64,000 nucleotides of DNA from contig JAPPFW010000092.1 in assembly GCA_028821575.1 (NCBI GenBank), positions 1 through 64,000 on the forward strand. Reading direction: 5' to 3'. Each line of letters starts with the position of its first letter. Positions within the stretch are counted from its first letter, which is position 1. The notes beneath the pieces were generated by a model, which saw only the letters and a list, made by a program, of their open reading frames with translations, was not told where the DNA came from and made no database searches. This stretch comes from a bacterium (GTDB lineage: Bacteria; Actinomycetota; Acidimicrobiia; Spongiisociales; Spongiisociaceae). Of the stretch, positions 52,351-61,167 are shown piece after piece. Made by a program: the position numbers and the translations under genes.

Positions 52351-53190
52351 ATGGTCTTCGACTGCCACACCCACGTCGGGAACCTGGAACACTTCAGTCC
52401 CACGTTCGTCGCCGAGATGGTGCGAGCCTGGGGTGAGATGAGATGGCCCGGTGACGACCTCGCCGCCCACCGCGCCGCAATGTCCACGGTCGACGGGGCG
52501 ATCGTCCTGGCAATGGACGCTCCTGCGGTCGGAATGGTGGTGCCCAACGAGTACGTGAGTTCCTACGTAGCCACCGACCCCGGGAGACTGATCGGGTTCG
52601 CCAGCGTGGACCCCAACCGGCCGGATGCCATCGAGCGACTGGAGTCGGCGGTCGAGGAACTCGGGCTCAGCGGCCTGAAGGTAGGACCGATCTACCAGCA
52701 CTTCGACCCCATCTCACCCCGCGCCATCGAGTTGTTCAGACGCGCCGAACAGCTGTCCCTACCGGTCCTGTGCCACCAGGGCACCACCTTCGTTTCGGAC
52801 GCTCCCCTCAAATGGGCACGCCCCTTCCTCATAGACGAAGTTGCCCGCCGGTGCCCCGATCTGAAGCTGTTCATCGCCCACCTCGGGCATCCGTGGTGCG
52901 AGGAGACGATGGTGGTGATCCGCAAGCACCCCAACCTGTACGCCGACGTGTCGGCGCTGCACACGCGTCCCTTCCAGCTGTACATGGCGTTGCGTTCGGC
53001 CATCGAGTACCGGGTCACCGACAAGCTGCTCTTCGGCAGTGACTTCCCCTTCGCCACCGCCGACCAGACCGCGGAGGCGTTGCGCGCCGTCAATGGAGCG
53101 GTCGGCGCCGGATGGCCTCCGATACCGGGCGAGGTCATAGAGGGAATCATCCACCGCCCGACACTGCAGATACTCGGACTCGACGAGTAG
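52351..53190 (+). CDS. Amidohydrolase-2 family metal-dependent hydrolase
   Basis: This 279-residue paralogue of the 46900-47793 product has DCHTHVG (HxH), LCHQGTTF, FIAHLGHPW, HPNLYADVSALH and LLFGSDFP. It shares LKVGPIYQHFDP with its paralogue. It lies 37 nt after the M20-like gene in the same operon. Reaction unknown: decarboxylation or hydrolysis of a cyclic intermediate is typical of the family. Confidence 0.9.
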   Translation: MVFDCHTHVGNLEHFSPTFVAEMVRAWGEMRWPGDDLAAHRAAMSTVDGAIVLAMDAPAVGMVVPNEYVSSYVATDPGRLIGFASVDPNRPDAIERLESAVEELGLSGLKVGPIYQHFDPISPRAIELFRRAEQLSLPVLCHQGTTFVSDAPLKWARPFLIDEVARRCPDLKLFIAHLGHPWCEETMVVIRKHPNLYADVSALHTRPFQLYMALRSAIEYRVTDKLLFGSDFPFATADQTAEALRAVNGAVGAGWPPIPGEVIEGIIHRPTLQILGLDE

Positions 53191-53335
53191 TGGTCAGCCG
53201 GCTATGCCCTGGCGGACACGCACTCGGACAGCGCTTACCGAGACTACAAAACCACCGATCTAATGCTAACAACAGACAACTAGCGACGAGCAACCAGGAA
53301 CCAACGATCCAGGAGCCGGCTTAAGAGGAGGACTT

Positions 53336-54454
53336 ATGAGGATAGAGCGGATCCGGACCACACCCGTCGCCGTGCCAATGGTCCCGGAGCGGATCATCTC
53401 GGGGGCCGCCGGTACACACGACCGGTCTCCTTTCCTGGTCGTCGAAGTGGAGACCGACGCAGGCCTGACCGGTCTGGGTGAGGTGTCTTGCACACCGATT
53501 TGGAGCGGCGAGGACTCCACCACGGCGAGCCACGTGATCGACTCATACATCGGACCTGCCATCGCCGGTCTGGACCCTCGGGCGCCGGAGGCCGCCTGGC
53601 CGGCCATCGACGGCGCGATCGCCGGTCACACCTTCACCAAGGCCGCCCTCGAGATGGCCCTCTGGGACATCGCCGGGAAAGCAGCCGGCCTGCCCGTCTA
53701 CAGGCTGCTCGGAGGTCCGGTGATGCCGGAGATCCCCACCAAGTTCTCCGTTACCGGGGCCGCGCCGGACCGTGCGGCGGAGGTGGCCTCGTGGGCGGTC
53801 GAGCAGGGATACCCGGCCATGAAGGTCAAGGTGGGCCGGGGCGGGATAGCAGCCGATATCGCCAGGGTGACCGCAGTCCGGGAAGCGATTGGGGGCGATA
53901 TCGTGCTCGGAGTCGACGCCAACTGTGGCTGGAACCGGGCTGAGGCAGCGATGGCCGGGCGGCACCTGGAGGCGCTGGGAGTCTCCTTCATGGAGCAGCC
54001 CGTAGCGAGGCGCGACTACGGCGGGATGGCGGCGGTCAGGCGCCGGGTCGGGATGCCCGTGGTTGCCGACGAGTCCGCAGGCACGGCGGAGGACGCAGCG
54101 CTTCTAGCTGTCAACGAGTCGTGCGACATCCTCTCCGTATACGTCGGAATGGCCGGGGGTATCGCTCCCGCCCGCCGCGTGGCAGCGGTTGCAACGTCTT
54201 TCGGATTGGGGTGGACGATCGGGAGCAACCTGGAACTCGGCATCGCTCTCGCCGCGCACATGCATATCGCCGCGTCCACCCACGGGTTCGACCACCGTGT
54301 CCCGGCCGACATCCTGAGCCCGTTCTACTACGAGGGCGACGTGATCGCCGAGCCGCTGGACGTACGGGCCGGAGTCGCGGTCGCACCTGCAGGTCCGGGG
54401 CTCGGCGTCCGGCTGGATAGAGACGCCCTCGCCAGGTACCGGGGCGATCGTTGA
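53336..54454 (+). CDS. Enolase-superfamily (MR/MLE) protein lacking the second catalytic Lys
   Basis: This 372-residue barrel protein has K163-V-K165, metal ligands D194 (VDANCGW), E220 (MEQP) and D245 (ADES). At the position of the opposite-face lysine of muconate-lactonizing and dipeptide-epimerase types it has Met272 (YVGMAGG). The tandem paralogue downstream keeps Lys there. It may work by one-base chemistry such as dehydration, or be a non-racemising partner. GAGGAGG precedes the ATG; 145 nt separate it from the amidohydrolase gene. Confidence 0.9.
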   Translation: MRIERIRTTPVAVPMVPERIISGAAGTHDRSPFLVVEVETDAGLTGLGEVSCTPIWSGEDSTTASHVIDSYIGPAIAGLDPRAPEAAWPAIDGAIAGHTFTKAALEMALWDIAGKAAGLPVYRLLGGPVMPEIPTKFSVTGAAPDRAAEVASWAVEQGYPAMKVKVGRGGIAADIARVTAVREAIGGDIVLGVDANCGWNRAEAAMAGRHLEALGVSFMEQPVARRDYGGMAAVRRRVGMPVVADESAGTAEDAALLAVNESCDILSVYVGMAGGIAPARRVAAVATSFGLGWTIGSNLELGIALAAHMHIAASTHGFDHRVPADILSPFYYEGDVIAEPLDVRAGVAVAPAGPGLGVRLDRDALARYRGDR

Positions 54455-54482
54455 ACTTACCCTGCACCCAGCTGCGAGGTCC

Positions 54483-55604
54483 GTGCGCTTGAAGATAGTC
54501 CGGATGACCGCGACTCCTGTCGAGGTCCCCAGGCTGGCGCGTCTCCTCCCCAAGACCGCCCACGGCGAGGTTCTTGCAAGCCGCTACGTGCTCCTCGAGA
54601 TCGAGAGCAACTCGGGAGCGGTGGGAATCGGCGAGGTCACGTGCTCGCCGGCTTGGAACGGTGAGGAGGCATTGGAAACTTCCGGGCTCCTGGCCGGCCC
54701 GCTCCGAGCGGTGCTCGTGGGCGCCGATCCGCTCTCGTGGGCCGATGTCTCCACCCGCTTCGACCGGACGATCCGCGGGCGGCCGTTCCTCCGAGCGGCG
54801 GTGGAGATGGCGTGCCTCGATCTCGCCTCCCGCCACCTCGGCATGCCCGCACACACCCTTCTCGGTGGGGCCTACCGAACGAGGATCGCCACCAAGATCG
54901 TCCTGCCGGCTCGGAAGATCGAGAACGTGAGGACGATGGCCGAGGGACTGGCCGGCCTCGGCATAGTGACGGTCAAGGTAAAGGTCGGGTTGGACGTCGA
55001 CGACGACGTTGCCCGAGTCTCCACGGTGCGTGACGTGATCGGATCCGATGTGAAGATCACGGTCGACGCCAACGAAGGTTGGTCGCCGCCACAGGCACGT
55101 TCAGCCGTGGACCGGCTGTCGGCGCTCGGAGTCGCCGCAGTCGAACAACCTCTCAACCGCCGGGCCTGGTCGGAGTCGGCAGCGTTGCGGCGCGATACCG
55201 GCATGCAGCTGATGGGTGACGAATCCATCTGGACGCGAGCGGATGTGATCGAAGCCGCCAGGACCGGAGCCTTCGACATCGTGAGCCTGTACCCGGGCAA
55301 GTGCGGCGGGCTCCGCAGGACGGTCGCGCTCTCCGATCTGGCGCACGGCCTCGGTCTGGGGGTTTCCTACGGCTCCAATCTGGAACTGGGGATCGGCGCC
55401 GCCGCCATTGCGCACACTGCAGCCGCCACCCGGCACCTCAGTTCGGTGGTTCCGGCGGACCTCATCGGTCCCCTCTACTTCGAGTCGAGCATGGTGGAGG
55501 ATGCAGGATTCGTGGCGTGGGACGGCGCCACCGTACCTTCGGGCCCCGGTCTCGGGGTACGTCTCGACGGAGCGGCGTTGGAGCACTACCGGATCCCCAT
55601 GTGA
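54483..55604 (+). CDS. Enolase-superfamily (MR/MLE) enzyme with both catalytic lysines
   Basis: This 373-residue tandem paralogue of the preceding gene starts at a GTG 28 nt after it. Residues: K165-V-K167, D195 (VDANEGW), E221 (VEQP), D246 (GDES) and K273 (PGKCGG), i.e. the full two-lysine set used for epimerisation or cycloisomerisation. The two proteins share extensive C-terminal sequence (SNLELGI, VVPADL). It is the last gene inside the inverted-repeat-bounded segment; the right repeat starts 33 nt after its stop. Confidence 0.92.
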   Translation: MRLKIVRMTATPVEVPRLARLLPKTAHGEVLASRYVLLEIESNSGAVGIGEVTCSPAWNGEEALETSGLLAGPLRAVLVGADPLSWADVSTRFDRTIRGRPFLRAAVEMACLDLASRHLGMPAHTLLGGAYRTRIATKIVLPARKIENVRTMAEGLAGLGIVTVKVKVGLDVDDDVARVSTVRDVIGSDVKITVDANEGWSPPQARSAVDRLSALGVAAVEQPLNRRAWSESAALRRDTGMQLMGDESIWTRADVIEAARTGAFDIVSLYPGKCGGLRRTVALSDLAHGLGLGVSYGSNLELGIGAAAIAHTAAATRHLSSVVPADLIGPLYFESSMVEDAGFVAWDGATVPSGPGLGVRLDGAALEHYRIPM

Positions 55605-55636
55605 CAGGTTGGAACCAGGTGACTAGCTCCTTGCCT

Positions 55637-55856
55637 CTAGACGAGTAGTTCCAAGGGATCGGACCGGCAAGGATTCCCTTGCCATCGGTGAACAACAGCA
55701 CAACACACCTCTTACCTACTACTCCTGGGTTCTTCGCACGGGCTCCGAATCCTTCCGATCGTGAAAGCCGCGCGAGACGTGACTCGGAACAGGGATACCA
55801 CCACTGAGGCAGGTAACTTGACCCAAACTATCGCTGACAACTGACCAATGCCAGAA
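55637..55856 (-). repeat. Right copy of ~220-bp inverted repeat
   Basis: This 220-nt sequence is the reverse complement of 43485-43708 with a small number of substitutions and 1-2 nt indels. It occupies the start of the 518-bp gap between the enolase-superfamily gene and the polyamine-type transporter. No ORF with recognisable homology lies in it. Confidence 0.85.
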
Positions 55857-56015
55857 CTGGCAACGACAGCCTTGGGAGGATACCGGACAGCCGAGACATT
55901 CCCCCGCGTAAGCCGTTGGGCGCGGATCATGACGCTCCGCGCCTGAGCACCGTCCGATGGTGGCAACTCCACCGAGCCAGCTATGGAAACCATCTTGATA
56001 GCCCCCGCAGATCAC

Positions 56016-56045
56016 TTGACGCTGTCGAGTGACCCTGACGACAAT
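56016..56045 (+). promoter_or_regulatory. Promoter of the polyamine-type ABC transporter operon
   Basis: TTGACG (56016-56021), an 18-nt spacer, then GACAAT (56040-56045). The operator starts 7 nt after the -10, the same layout as at 49136. Confidence 0.55.
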
Positions 56046-56051
56046 GATCAA

Positions 56052-56076
56052 CGCAAAGCAGTTGCGCTAGGCGCAA
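56052..56076 (+). promoter_or_regulatory. Tripartite operator CGCAA-N5-TTGCG-N5-CGCAA, copy 2
   Basis: It has three exact half-sites with 5-nt spacers, as in copy 1 at 49172; spacer bases differ (AGCAG, CTAGG), so the half-sites and spacing are what is conserved. The second pair extends to GTTGCG/CGCAAC. It overlaps the expected transcription start of the transporter operon. Confidence 0.75.
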
Positions 56077-56122
56077 CATCGTACGCAAGGTGGAGACTGG
56101 TATCTCCACGGAGGAGGACGCG

Positions 56123-57316
56123 ATGGCGATACGAGGACGGGCGATCACCGCGGTCATGGCTCTGCTCCTTGTCGCCGCCGCATGCGGCGACGACGAACCG
56201 GCACCGACCACGGCCGCGGCTACCACAGCCGCGCCCACAACTGCAGCCGCTACCACCGCGGCACCCGCCGAGGAGATGAGCGCCTGCGAAGGCGCGACGC
56301 TCAGCTTCATCGGGCTCGACGGCGAGGCCGGAGAGGTGGAACTCGAGGCATGGCGGGAGGAGAACAACGTAGCTCTCGAAACCCATTGGCCCGGGAACTG
56401 GCCGCAGTTCGTCACCGCCATCAAGGTAGGCGATGTCTACGACTTGGCCACGATCGCCTACTTCCAGGCCCAACGCCAGATCGAGGCCGGTCTCTTCCAC
56501 CCTATCGACACCAGCCGGCTCTCGAACTGGGACAAGATGTTCGCGGGCCTGCGCGAGAACGTATCGCTGCGCGGCGCCGACGGTCAGGTGTACGGCGTAC
56601 CGATCGCCTGGGGTGACGGTCCCTACATCTATCACCCCGGACGCGTCCCCAACCCGCCTGTGTCGATCATGGAACTGGCCGAGCCGGAGTGGGAAGGCCG
56701 CTTCACCCTGTTCGACTCGGCGATCTGGCTCTTCTCGATGCTGGCCGTCGCGCTCGAGTTCGACGACGGGGTCGGTGAGTTGACCTACGTCACAGACGAG
56801 CAGATGGAGTCGATCAAGGAAGAAGCGATCAAGATCGTGAGAAACGCAGCGGGATTCACCAATGGCTACCGCGAGGCCACCGACGTGATCGTCGCCGGCG
56901 ATTCCGACCTCAACATCAACGGTTGGGAAGCGATGCTCACCTGGGCGGAGGAACAGGGTGAGACCCTCGACTTCGACTTCTTCGTGGAGTCTGGCGGAGG
57001 CGGCTGGTGGGACGGTCTCGCCATTCCCGTCACCGCAGACGACATCGACTGCGCCTACGAGTACATCGACCTGATGATCTCCGACGAGATCAACGCCCAG
57101 GTGGGCGAGAACCTGGTGTCGGGGGTCGTCAACGAGGTTTCGGCCGAGTTGGCCGGGCCCGGCGCCCAGATCTACGACTACGACCTGGTGCGGCCGGAAG
57201 TTCCGGCGGTGTCATTCCGGGACCAGTCGCCACCCGAGGACGACGAGGCCGAGGAAGGCATCGCATCGTATTCCGACTGGCTCGAGACCTGGGAGGAAGT
57301 CAAGGCAGAGCTGTAG
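56123..57316 (+). CDS. Spermidine/putrescine-type ABC transporter substrate-binding lipoprotein
   Basis: This 397-residue lipoprotein has a signal peptide, lipobox LLVAAAC, an Ala/Thr/Pro-rich linker (TTAAATTAA repeats) and a PotD-like type 2 binding domain (FIGLDGEAGEVELEAW, YGVPIAWGDGPYIYHP, AIPVTADDIDCAYEYIDLM). ATG 56123 follows GGAGGAGG. It heads a four-gene transporter operon controlled by the tripartite operator. The group binds polyamines and other small cationic or amino compounds; here the substrate of the neighbouring amide pathway is more likely than spermidine. Confidence 0.9.
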   Translation: MAIRGRAITAVMALLLVAAACGDDEPAPTTAAATTAAPTTAAATTAAPAEEMSACEGATLSFIGLDGEAGEVELEAWREENNVALETHWPGNWPQFVTAIKVGDVYDLATIAYFQAQRQIEAGLFHPIDTSRLSNWDKMFAGLRENVSLRGADGQVYGVPIAWGDGPYIYHPGRVPNPPVSIMELAEPEWEGRFTLFDSAIWLFSMLAVALEFDDGVGELTYVTDEQMESIKEEAIKIVRNAAGFTNGYREATDVIVAGDSDLNINGWEAMLTWAEEQGETLDFDFFVESGGGGWWDGLAIPVTADDIDCAYEYIDLMISDEINAQVGENLVSGVVNEVSAELAGPGAQIYDYDLVRPEVPAVSFRDQSPPEDDEAEEGIASYSDWLETWEEVKAEL

Positions 57317-57349
57317 AGGCGCACCGGCGCTCAGGTATATCCTGACCAA

Positions 57350-58270
57350 GTGACAGATCTGACCGGAGAACCTCCGCGGATGGACGACTCGGTGTCGTCC
57401 GCCGCGGGGGTTCTCGTCCGCAAGCGGCGCCGCGACCGGGTGGTGGCATGGCTCCAGTTGCTGCCGGGGTCGGCGTTCTTCATCGCCTTCTTCCTATTAC
57501 CCCTGCTGGGTTTGCTGGCGATGAGCTTCTTCAGCCTGGTGGACTTCGAGCCGGTTGTGGACTTCACCATCTCCAACTATGCGGAGGTCCTGACCAGCAG
57601 CGTGCATGCCAGGCTGGCGCTTAGAACGGTACAGGCGGCGACGATCGTCACCGCCATCGTCCTGATAGTCAGCTTCCCGTTCGCCTACACGTTGAACTTC
57701 GTTTTCAGGAAGCACCGCCAGATCCTGTTCTTCCTGGTTCTCGTCAGCCTGTTCGGCGGATACATCGTCCGCATCTATGCATGGAGGAGCATCCTCGGGA
57801 ACCAGGGGGTGATCAACCAGGGTCTCATGGCGCTGAGCATCGTGGACGAACCCGTGAGGCAGCTCCTCAACAGTATGTACGCGGTGGGAGCATCCCTGGT
57901 CAACTTCCTAATCCCGCTGGGGGTTCTCCCGATTTACGCAGCGATGCAGAACGTCTCACCGGGATTGGCCGAAGCCGCGCGGGACCTCGGCGCGTCGCGA
58001 ATCCGGGCCGCACGCCAGATCGTGCTGCCCCTCTCGATGCGGGGGGTGCGAGCGGCGGCCGCATTCGTGTTCATCGCCACGCTCGGTGAGTGGGTTACCC
58101 CCCGACTCCTCGGGGGAACCGAGGATCTTCTCATCGGCAACCGTATCGAGTACTACTTCGGGTCCTCGCTGGAATGGCCGGCTGGAGCCGCGCTGGCCAT
58201 CACGTTGATCGTAGGAATGGGCGTTGCCGCGTACGCGATCATGACACTTATGAAGCGGTTGGCTAGATGA
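57350..58270 (+). CDS. ABC transporter permease (PotB-like)
   Basis: This 306-residue permease has six predicted helices and the EAA loop EAARDLGASRIRAARQIVLPLS near 210-230. The GTG start at 57350 lies 33 nt after the binding-protein stop, without a strong ribosome site, so translation may be partly coupled. It forms the channel with the following PotC-like gene, which overlaps by 4 nt. Confidence 0.92.
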   Translation: MTDLTGEPPRMDDSVSSAAGVLVRKRRRDRVVAWLQLLPGSAFFIAFFLLPLLGLLAMSFFSLVDFEPVVDFTISNYAEVLTSSVHARLALRTVQAATIVTAIVLIVSFPFAYTLNFVFRKHRQILFFLVLVSLFGGYIVRIYAWRSILGNQGVINQGLMALSIVDEPVRQLLNSMYAVGASLVNFLIPLGVLPIYAAMQNVSPGLAEAARDLGASRIRAARQIVLPLSMRGVRAAAAFVFIATLGEWVTPRLLGGTEDLLIGNRIEYYFGSSLEWPAGAALAITLIVGMGVAAYAIMTLMKRLAR

Positions 58271-59103
58271 CCGCGACCACCGCATCTCCGCCGTCGCCCG
58301 GAGGTTGGCGGAGGGGTCTCGCCAAGCTTCGGCGGCGTCCGATCACTTCGGCGGGCTTCGTGGGAGTGGTGATCATCTACCTGTTCGCTCCTCTGATCGT
58401 GATGGTCGCCTTCTCGTTCAACTCCTCCCCCCGGCTCAGCTTTCCGTTCGCCGGCTTCTCCCTGCGATGGTACGAAGAGATATTCACCGACACCCTGGTG
58501 CTCCGGGCCTTCCGTAGAAGCCTTCAGGCCGCGGTGGTGACGGCCGGGATCACAGGGGTACTGGGACTGCTGGCCGCACTCGGAATCCTGAAGATCGCGA
58601 AGCGAGCCAGAGGATTCATCCTGGCCATCTCGGCGGTGCCCCTCGCAGTGCCCGGGCTCCTGTTCTCGATTGGATTGGCGATCATGTACCGACAGGTAGG
58701 ATTCGACCGCTCTATCTGGGCGGCGACCCTCGGACATGCCCTGATCGCGCTTCCTTTCGTGTTCCTAGTGGTCGGCGCCTCGCTCGAACGGTTCCGATTC
58801 ACGCTGATCGAAGCCGCCCAGGATCTCGGCGCAACGCGCTGGCATGCGTTCCGCACGGTCACGCTTCCACTGATCCTGCCGGCTGTTCTGGGTGCGATGA
58901 TGCTCGCTGCAGCCATTTCCATCGATGACTTCGTGATCGCGTTTTTCACGGCCGGGCAGGACAAGACACTGCCTCTCATCATGTACGGAAGGGTTCTGAA
59001 GGGCATCGACCCCACCCTGAACGCGATCGGTACAGTGATGCTCGTGCTGACCACCAGCCTGGCCTTCATGGCCGCGCGCCGGACGACCATCGGTGAACGA
59101 TGA
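58267..59103 (+). CDS. ABC transporter permease (PotC-like)
   Basis: This 278-residue permease has a cytoplasmic basic N-terminus, six helices and the EAA loop EAAQDLGATRWHAFRTVTLPLI. FSFNSSPRLSFPFAGFSLRWYEEIF is the usual PotC/YdcV-type segment after TM1. It overlaps both neighbours by ATGA. Confidence 0.93.
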   Translation: MTATTASPPSPGGWRRGLAKLRRRPITSAGFVGVVIIYLFAPLIVMVAFSFNSSPRLSFPFAGFSLRWYEEIFTDTLVLRAFRRSLQAAVVTAGITGVLGLLAALGILKIAKRARGFILAISAVPLAVPGLLFSIGLAIMYRQVGFDRSIWAATLGHALIALPFVFLVVGASLERFRFTLIEAAQDLGATRWHAFRTVTLPLILPAVLGAMMLAAAISIDDFVIAFFTAGQDKTLPLIMYGRVLKGIDPTLNAIGTVMLVLTTSLAFMAARRTTIGER

Positions 59104-60221
59104 GCGACACATCAAGCCACGCCGAACCTCCCGCCATCCGTCTCGATGGGGTGACCAAGCGCTTCGGAGGAGTGATGGCGGTCGACAACGTGACGCTCGA
59201 GATCGAAGAGGGCGAGTTCTTCTCGCTGCTGGGGCCGAGCGGCTGCGGCAAGACCACGACGCTTCGCATACTGGCCGGTTTCGAGACACCCGACGAGGGT
59301 TCCGTCTACCTGCGGGGCGAGGACGTGACGCTGGTCCAGCCCAACAGGCGGGCTACCAACATGGTCTTCCAGAACTACGAGTTGTTCCCGCACATGACTG
59401 TCTTCAACAACGTTGCCTACGGCCTCAAGCTCAAGAAGGTTCCGAAACGGGAGATCACGCACCGGGTCAACGAGATGCTCGAGGTGGTCGGTGTGGGCGG
59501 GCTCGGCAAGCGGGCGGCCGATCAGCTGTCGGGTGGCCAGCAGCAGCGCGTCGCCCTCGCCCGGGCGCTCATCAACCGTCCGGCGGTACTCCTGCTCGAC
59601 GAACCCCTGAGCGCGCTCGACGTGAAACTTCGCAAGCGAATGCAACTCGAACTCAAGTCGATCCAGGAGACGCTCGGGACCACGTTCGTCTACGTAACCC
59701 ACGACCAGGAGGAAGCCCTGCTGATGTCCGACCGCGTCGGCATCATGGACCAGGGTGTCTTGCTGCAGGTCGCCGCACCTCGCACGATCTACGAGCAACC
59801 GGCCGACGACTTCGTTGCCGACTTCGTCGGGACACTGAACGAACTCACCCTCAGGATCGAGAACCTCGACGGCACAAGAGGGCTGGTGGCCACCACCGAC
59901 CGGGAGAGGATCTGGATAGACGTTCCCGGCGGATGCTCCATAGGCCAGACCGTTAGGTTGGCCGTCCGACCCGAAGCGCTCAAGATCACTCCTCTGGAGC
60001 GCTGGGATGGGGCGACCGATCTCAGCTACGTCGACGGGAGCGTGTCCGACGTCATCTATCTAGGCCCCTTCACGCAATTCCTCATCGAGAGCGACCGTCT
60101 CGGGCGCGTGGTCAGCCAGCAGGTGAGCGATGCCACAGCCGCAGCGATCCGACCCGGTATGCAAGTAATCGTCAGCTGGCACCCAGACACGGCATTCATG
60201 CTGGCCGGGCCCGCGGTCTGA
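59100..60221 (+). CDS. ABC transporter ATP-binding protein (PotA-like)
   Basis: This 373-residue ATPase has Walker A GPSGCGKTTTL, Q-loop VFQNYELFPHM, signature LSGGQQQRVALARAL, Walker B VLLLDEPLSALD, H-loop THDQEEAL and a C-terminal TOBE domain (RLAVRPEALKI). It energises the PotBC-like channel. The formamidase gene begins 6 nt after it, tying transport to amide hydrolysis. Confidence 0.95.
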   Translation: MSDTSSHAEPPAIRLDGVTKRFGGVMAVDNVTLEIEEGEFFSLLGPSGCGKTTTLRILAGFETPDEGSVYLRGEDVTLVQPNRRATNMVFQNYELFPHMTVFNNVAYGLKLKKVPKREITHRVNEMLEVVGVGGLGKRAADQLSGGQQQRVALARALINRPAVLLLDEPLSALDVKLRKRMQLELKSIQETLGTTFVYVTHDQEEALLMSDRVGIMDQGVLLQVAAPRTIYEQPADDFVADFVGTLNELTLRIENLDGTRGLVATTDRERIWIDVPGGCSIGQTVRLAVRPEALKITPLERWDGATDLSYVDGSVSDVIYLGPFTQFLIESDRLGRVVSQQVSDATAAAIRPGMQVIVSWHPDTAFMLAGPAV

Positions 60222-60227
60222 CACTCG

Positions 60228-61154
60228 ATGGCGGGTAACAGCGGCCAAATCCCCTCCATCGGCCGCGACATCGTCGGCTACAGCTACACATCCGAGAAGG
60301 CTCCTCGCCTGGCCGTCGAGCCGGGCGCGACCGTCCGGTTCGAGACGTGGGACGCGCGGGCCGGCGCGCTTCTCGACCGCGAAGCCGGACGGCCGTTCGG
60401 GTTGCCGCGACCCACACCCGGACGGGGCAACCCGTTGACCGGTCCCCTGGCGGTAAGGGGCGCCCAACCCGGCGATGCGCTCCTGGTGACGATCGAGGGC
60501 ATAGAGTGCATCTCTCCCGGATGGTGCGGAGGGCACGCGCACGTGGGACCCCTCCCACCTGGCCGTGTTCCTCGCCCCCGCGGGCGGGTATGCACGCACG
60601 ACGGCGAGTTCGTCCACTTCGCCGAGGACGTGCAACTACCCCTCGCTCCGATGGTCGGCTGTATCGGGACCGCGGTGCCCGACGACCCACCGAACGCTGG
60701 GCTTCCCGGCAGGCACGGCGGCAATCTGGACCATCCGGTCGTCGCTGCGGGGGCGGTCGTCCATCTCCCGGTCTTCGTCGACGGAGGGCTCCTATACATC
60801 GGCGACGTTCACGCCACGCAGGGTGATGGTGAGCTCTCGGGAATCGGGTTGGAAATCCCGGCCGAAGTCACAGTGACAGTCGACATCGACCGCGGCCGGG
60901 CCCTCAGATGGCCGTGGGTCGTGAACGAGGAACGCGTGATCGTCATGACCTCCGCCCTCGAGTTTGCGGATGCCAGGCGGGAGGCCGTTGAACAGATCGT
61001 CCGAGTCCTCGAGACACAACTCGGCTACGAGCCGGCAGATGCTCTCGGCCTCATCTCCATCGCGGGCGACCTACGGATCGGCCAGGCCTTCGGCGGGATG
61101 GAGATGACCCTGCGACTCGAGATGCCGAGTTCACTGGGCATCTCGCCCGGATAG
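60228..61154 (+). CDS. Acetamidase/formamidase family protein
   Basis: This 308-residue FmdA/AmdA protein has the metal and substrate segments PGDALLVTIEGIE, GRHGGNLDH, YIGDVHATQGDGE and a C-terminal dimerisation region. Members hydrolyse formamide or acetamide to ammonia and the acid. It directly follows the transporter ATPase (6 nt), so it is probably in that operon. With the dimethylformamidase-like and creatininase-like genes it completes an amide-degrading set; formamide could be a downstream product. Confidence 0.92.
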   Translation: MAGNSGQIPSIGRDIVGYSYTSEKAPRLAVEPGATVRFETWDARAGALLDREAGRPFGLPRPTPGRGNPLTGPLAVRGAQPGDALLVTIEGIECISPGWCGGHAHVGPLPPGRVPRPRGRVCTHDGEFVHFAEDVQLPLAPMVGCIGTAVPDDPPNAGLPGRHGGNLDHPVVAAGAVVHLPVFVDGGLLYIGDVHATQGDGELSGIGLEIPAEVTVTVDIDRGRALRWPWVVNEERVIVMTSALEFADARREAVEQIVRVLETQLGYEPADALGLISIAGDLRIGQAFGGMEMTLRLEMPSSLGISPG

Positions 61155-61167
61155 GAGGACGGTCCAA

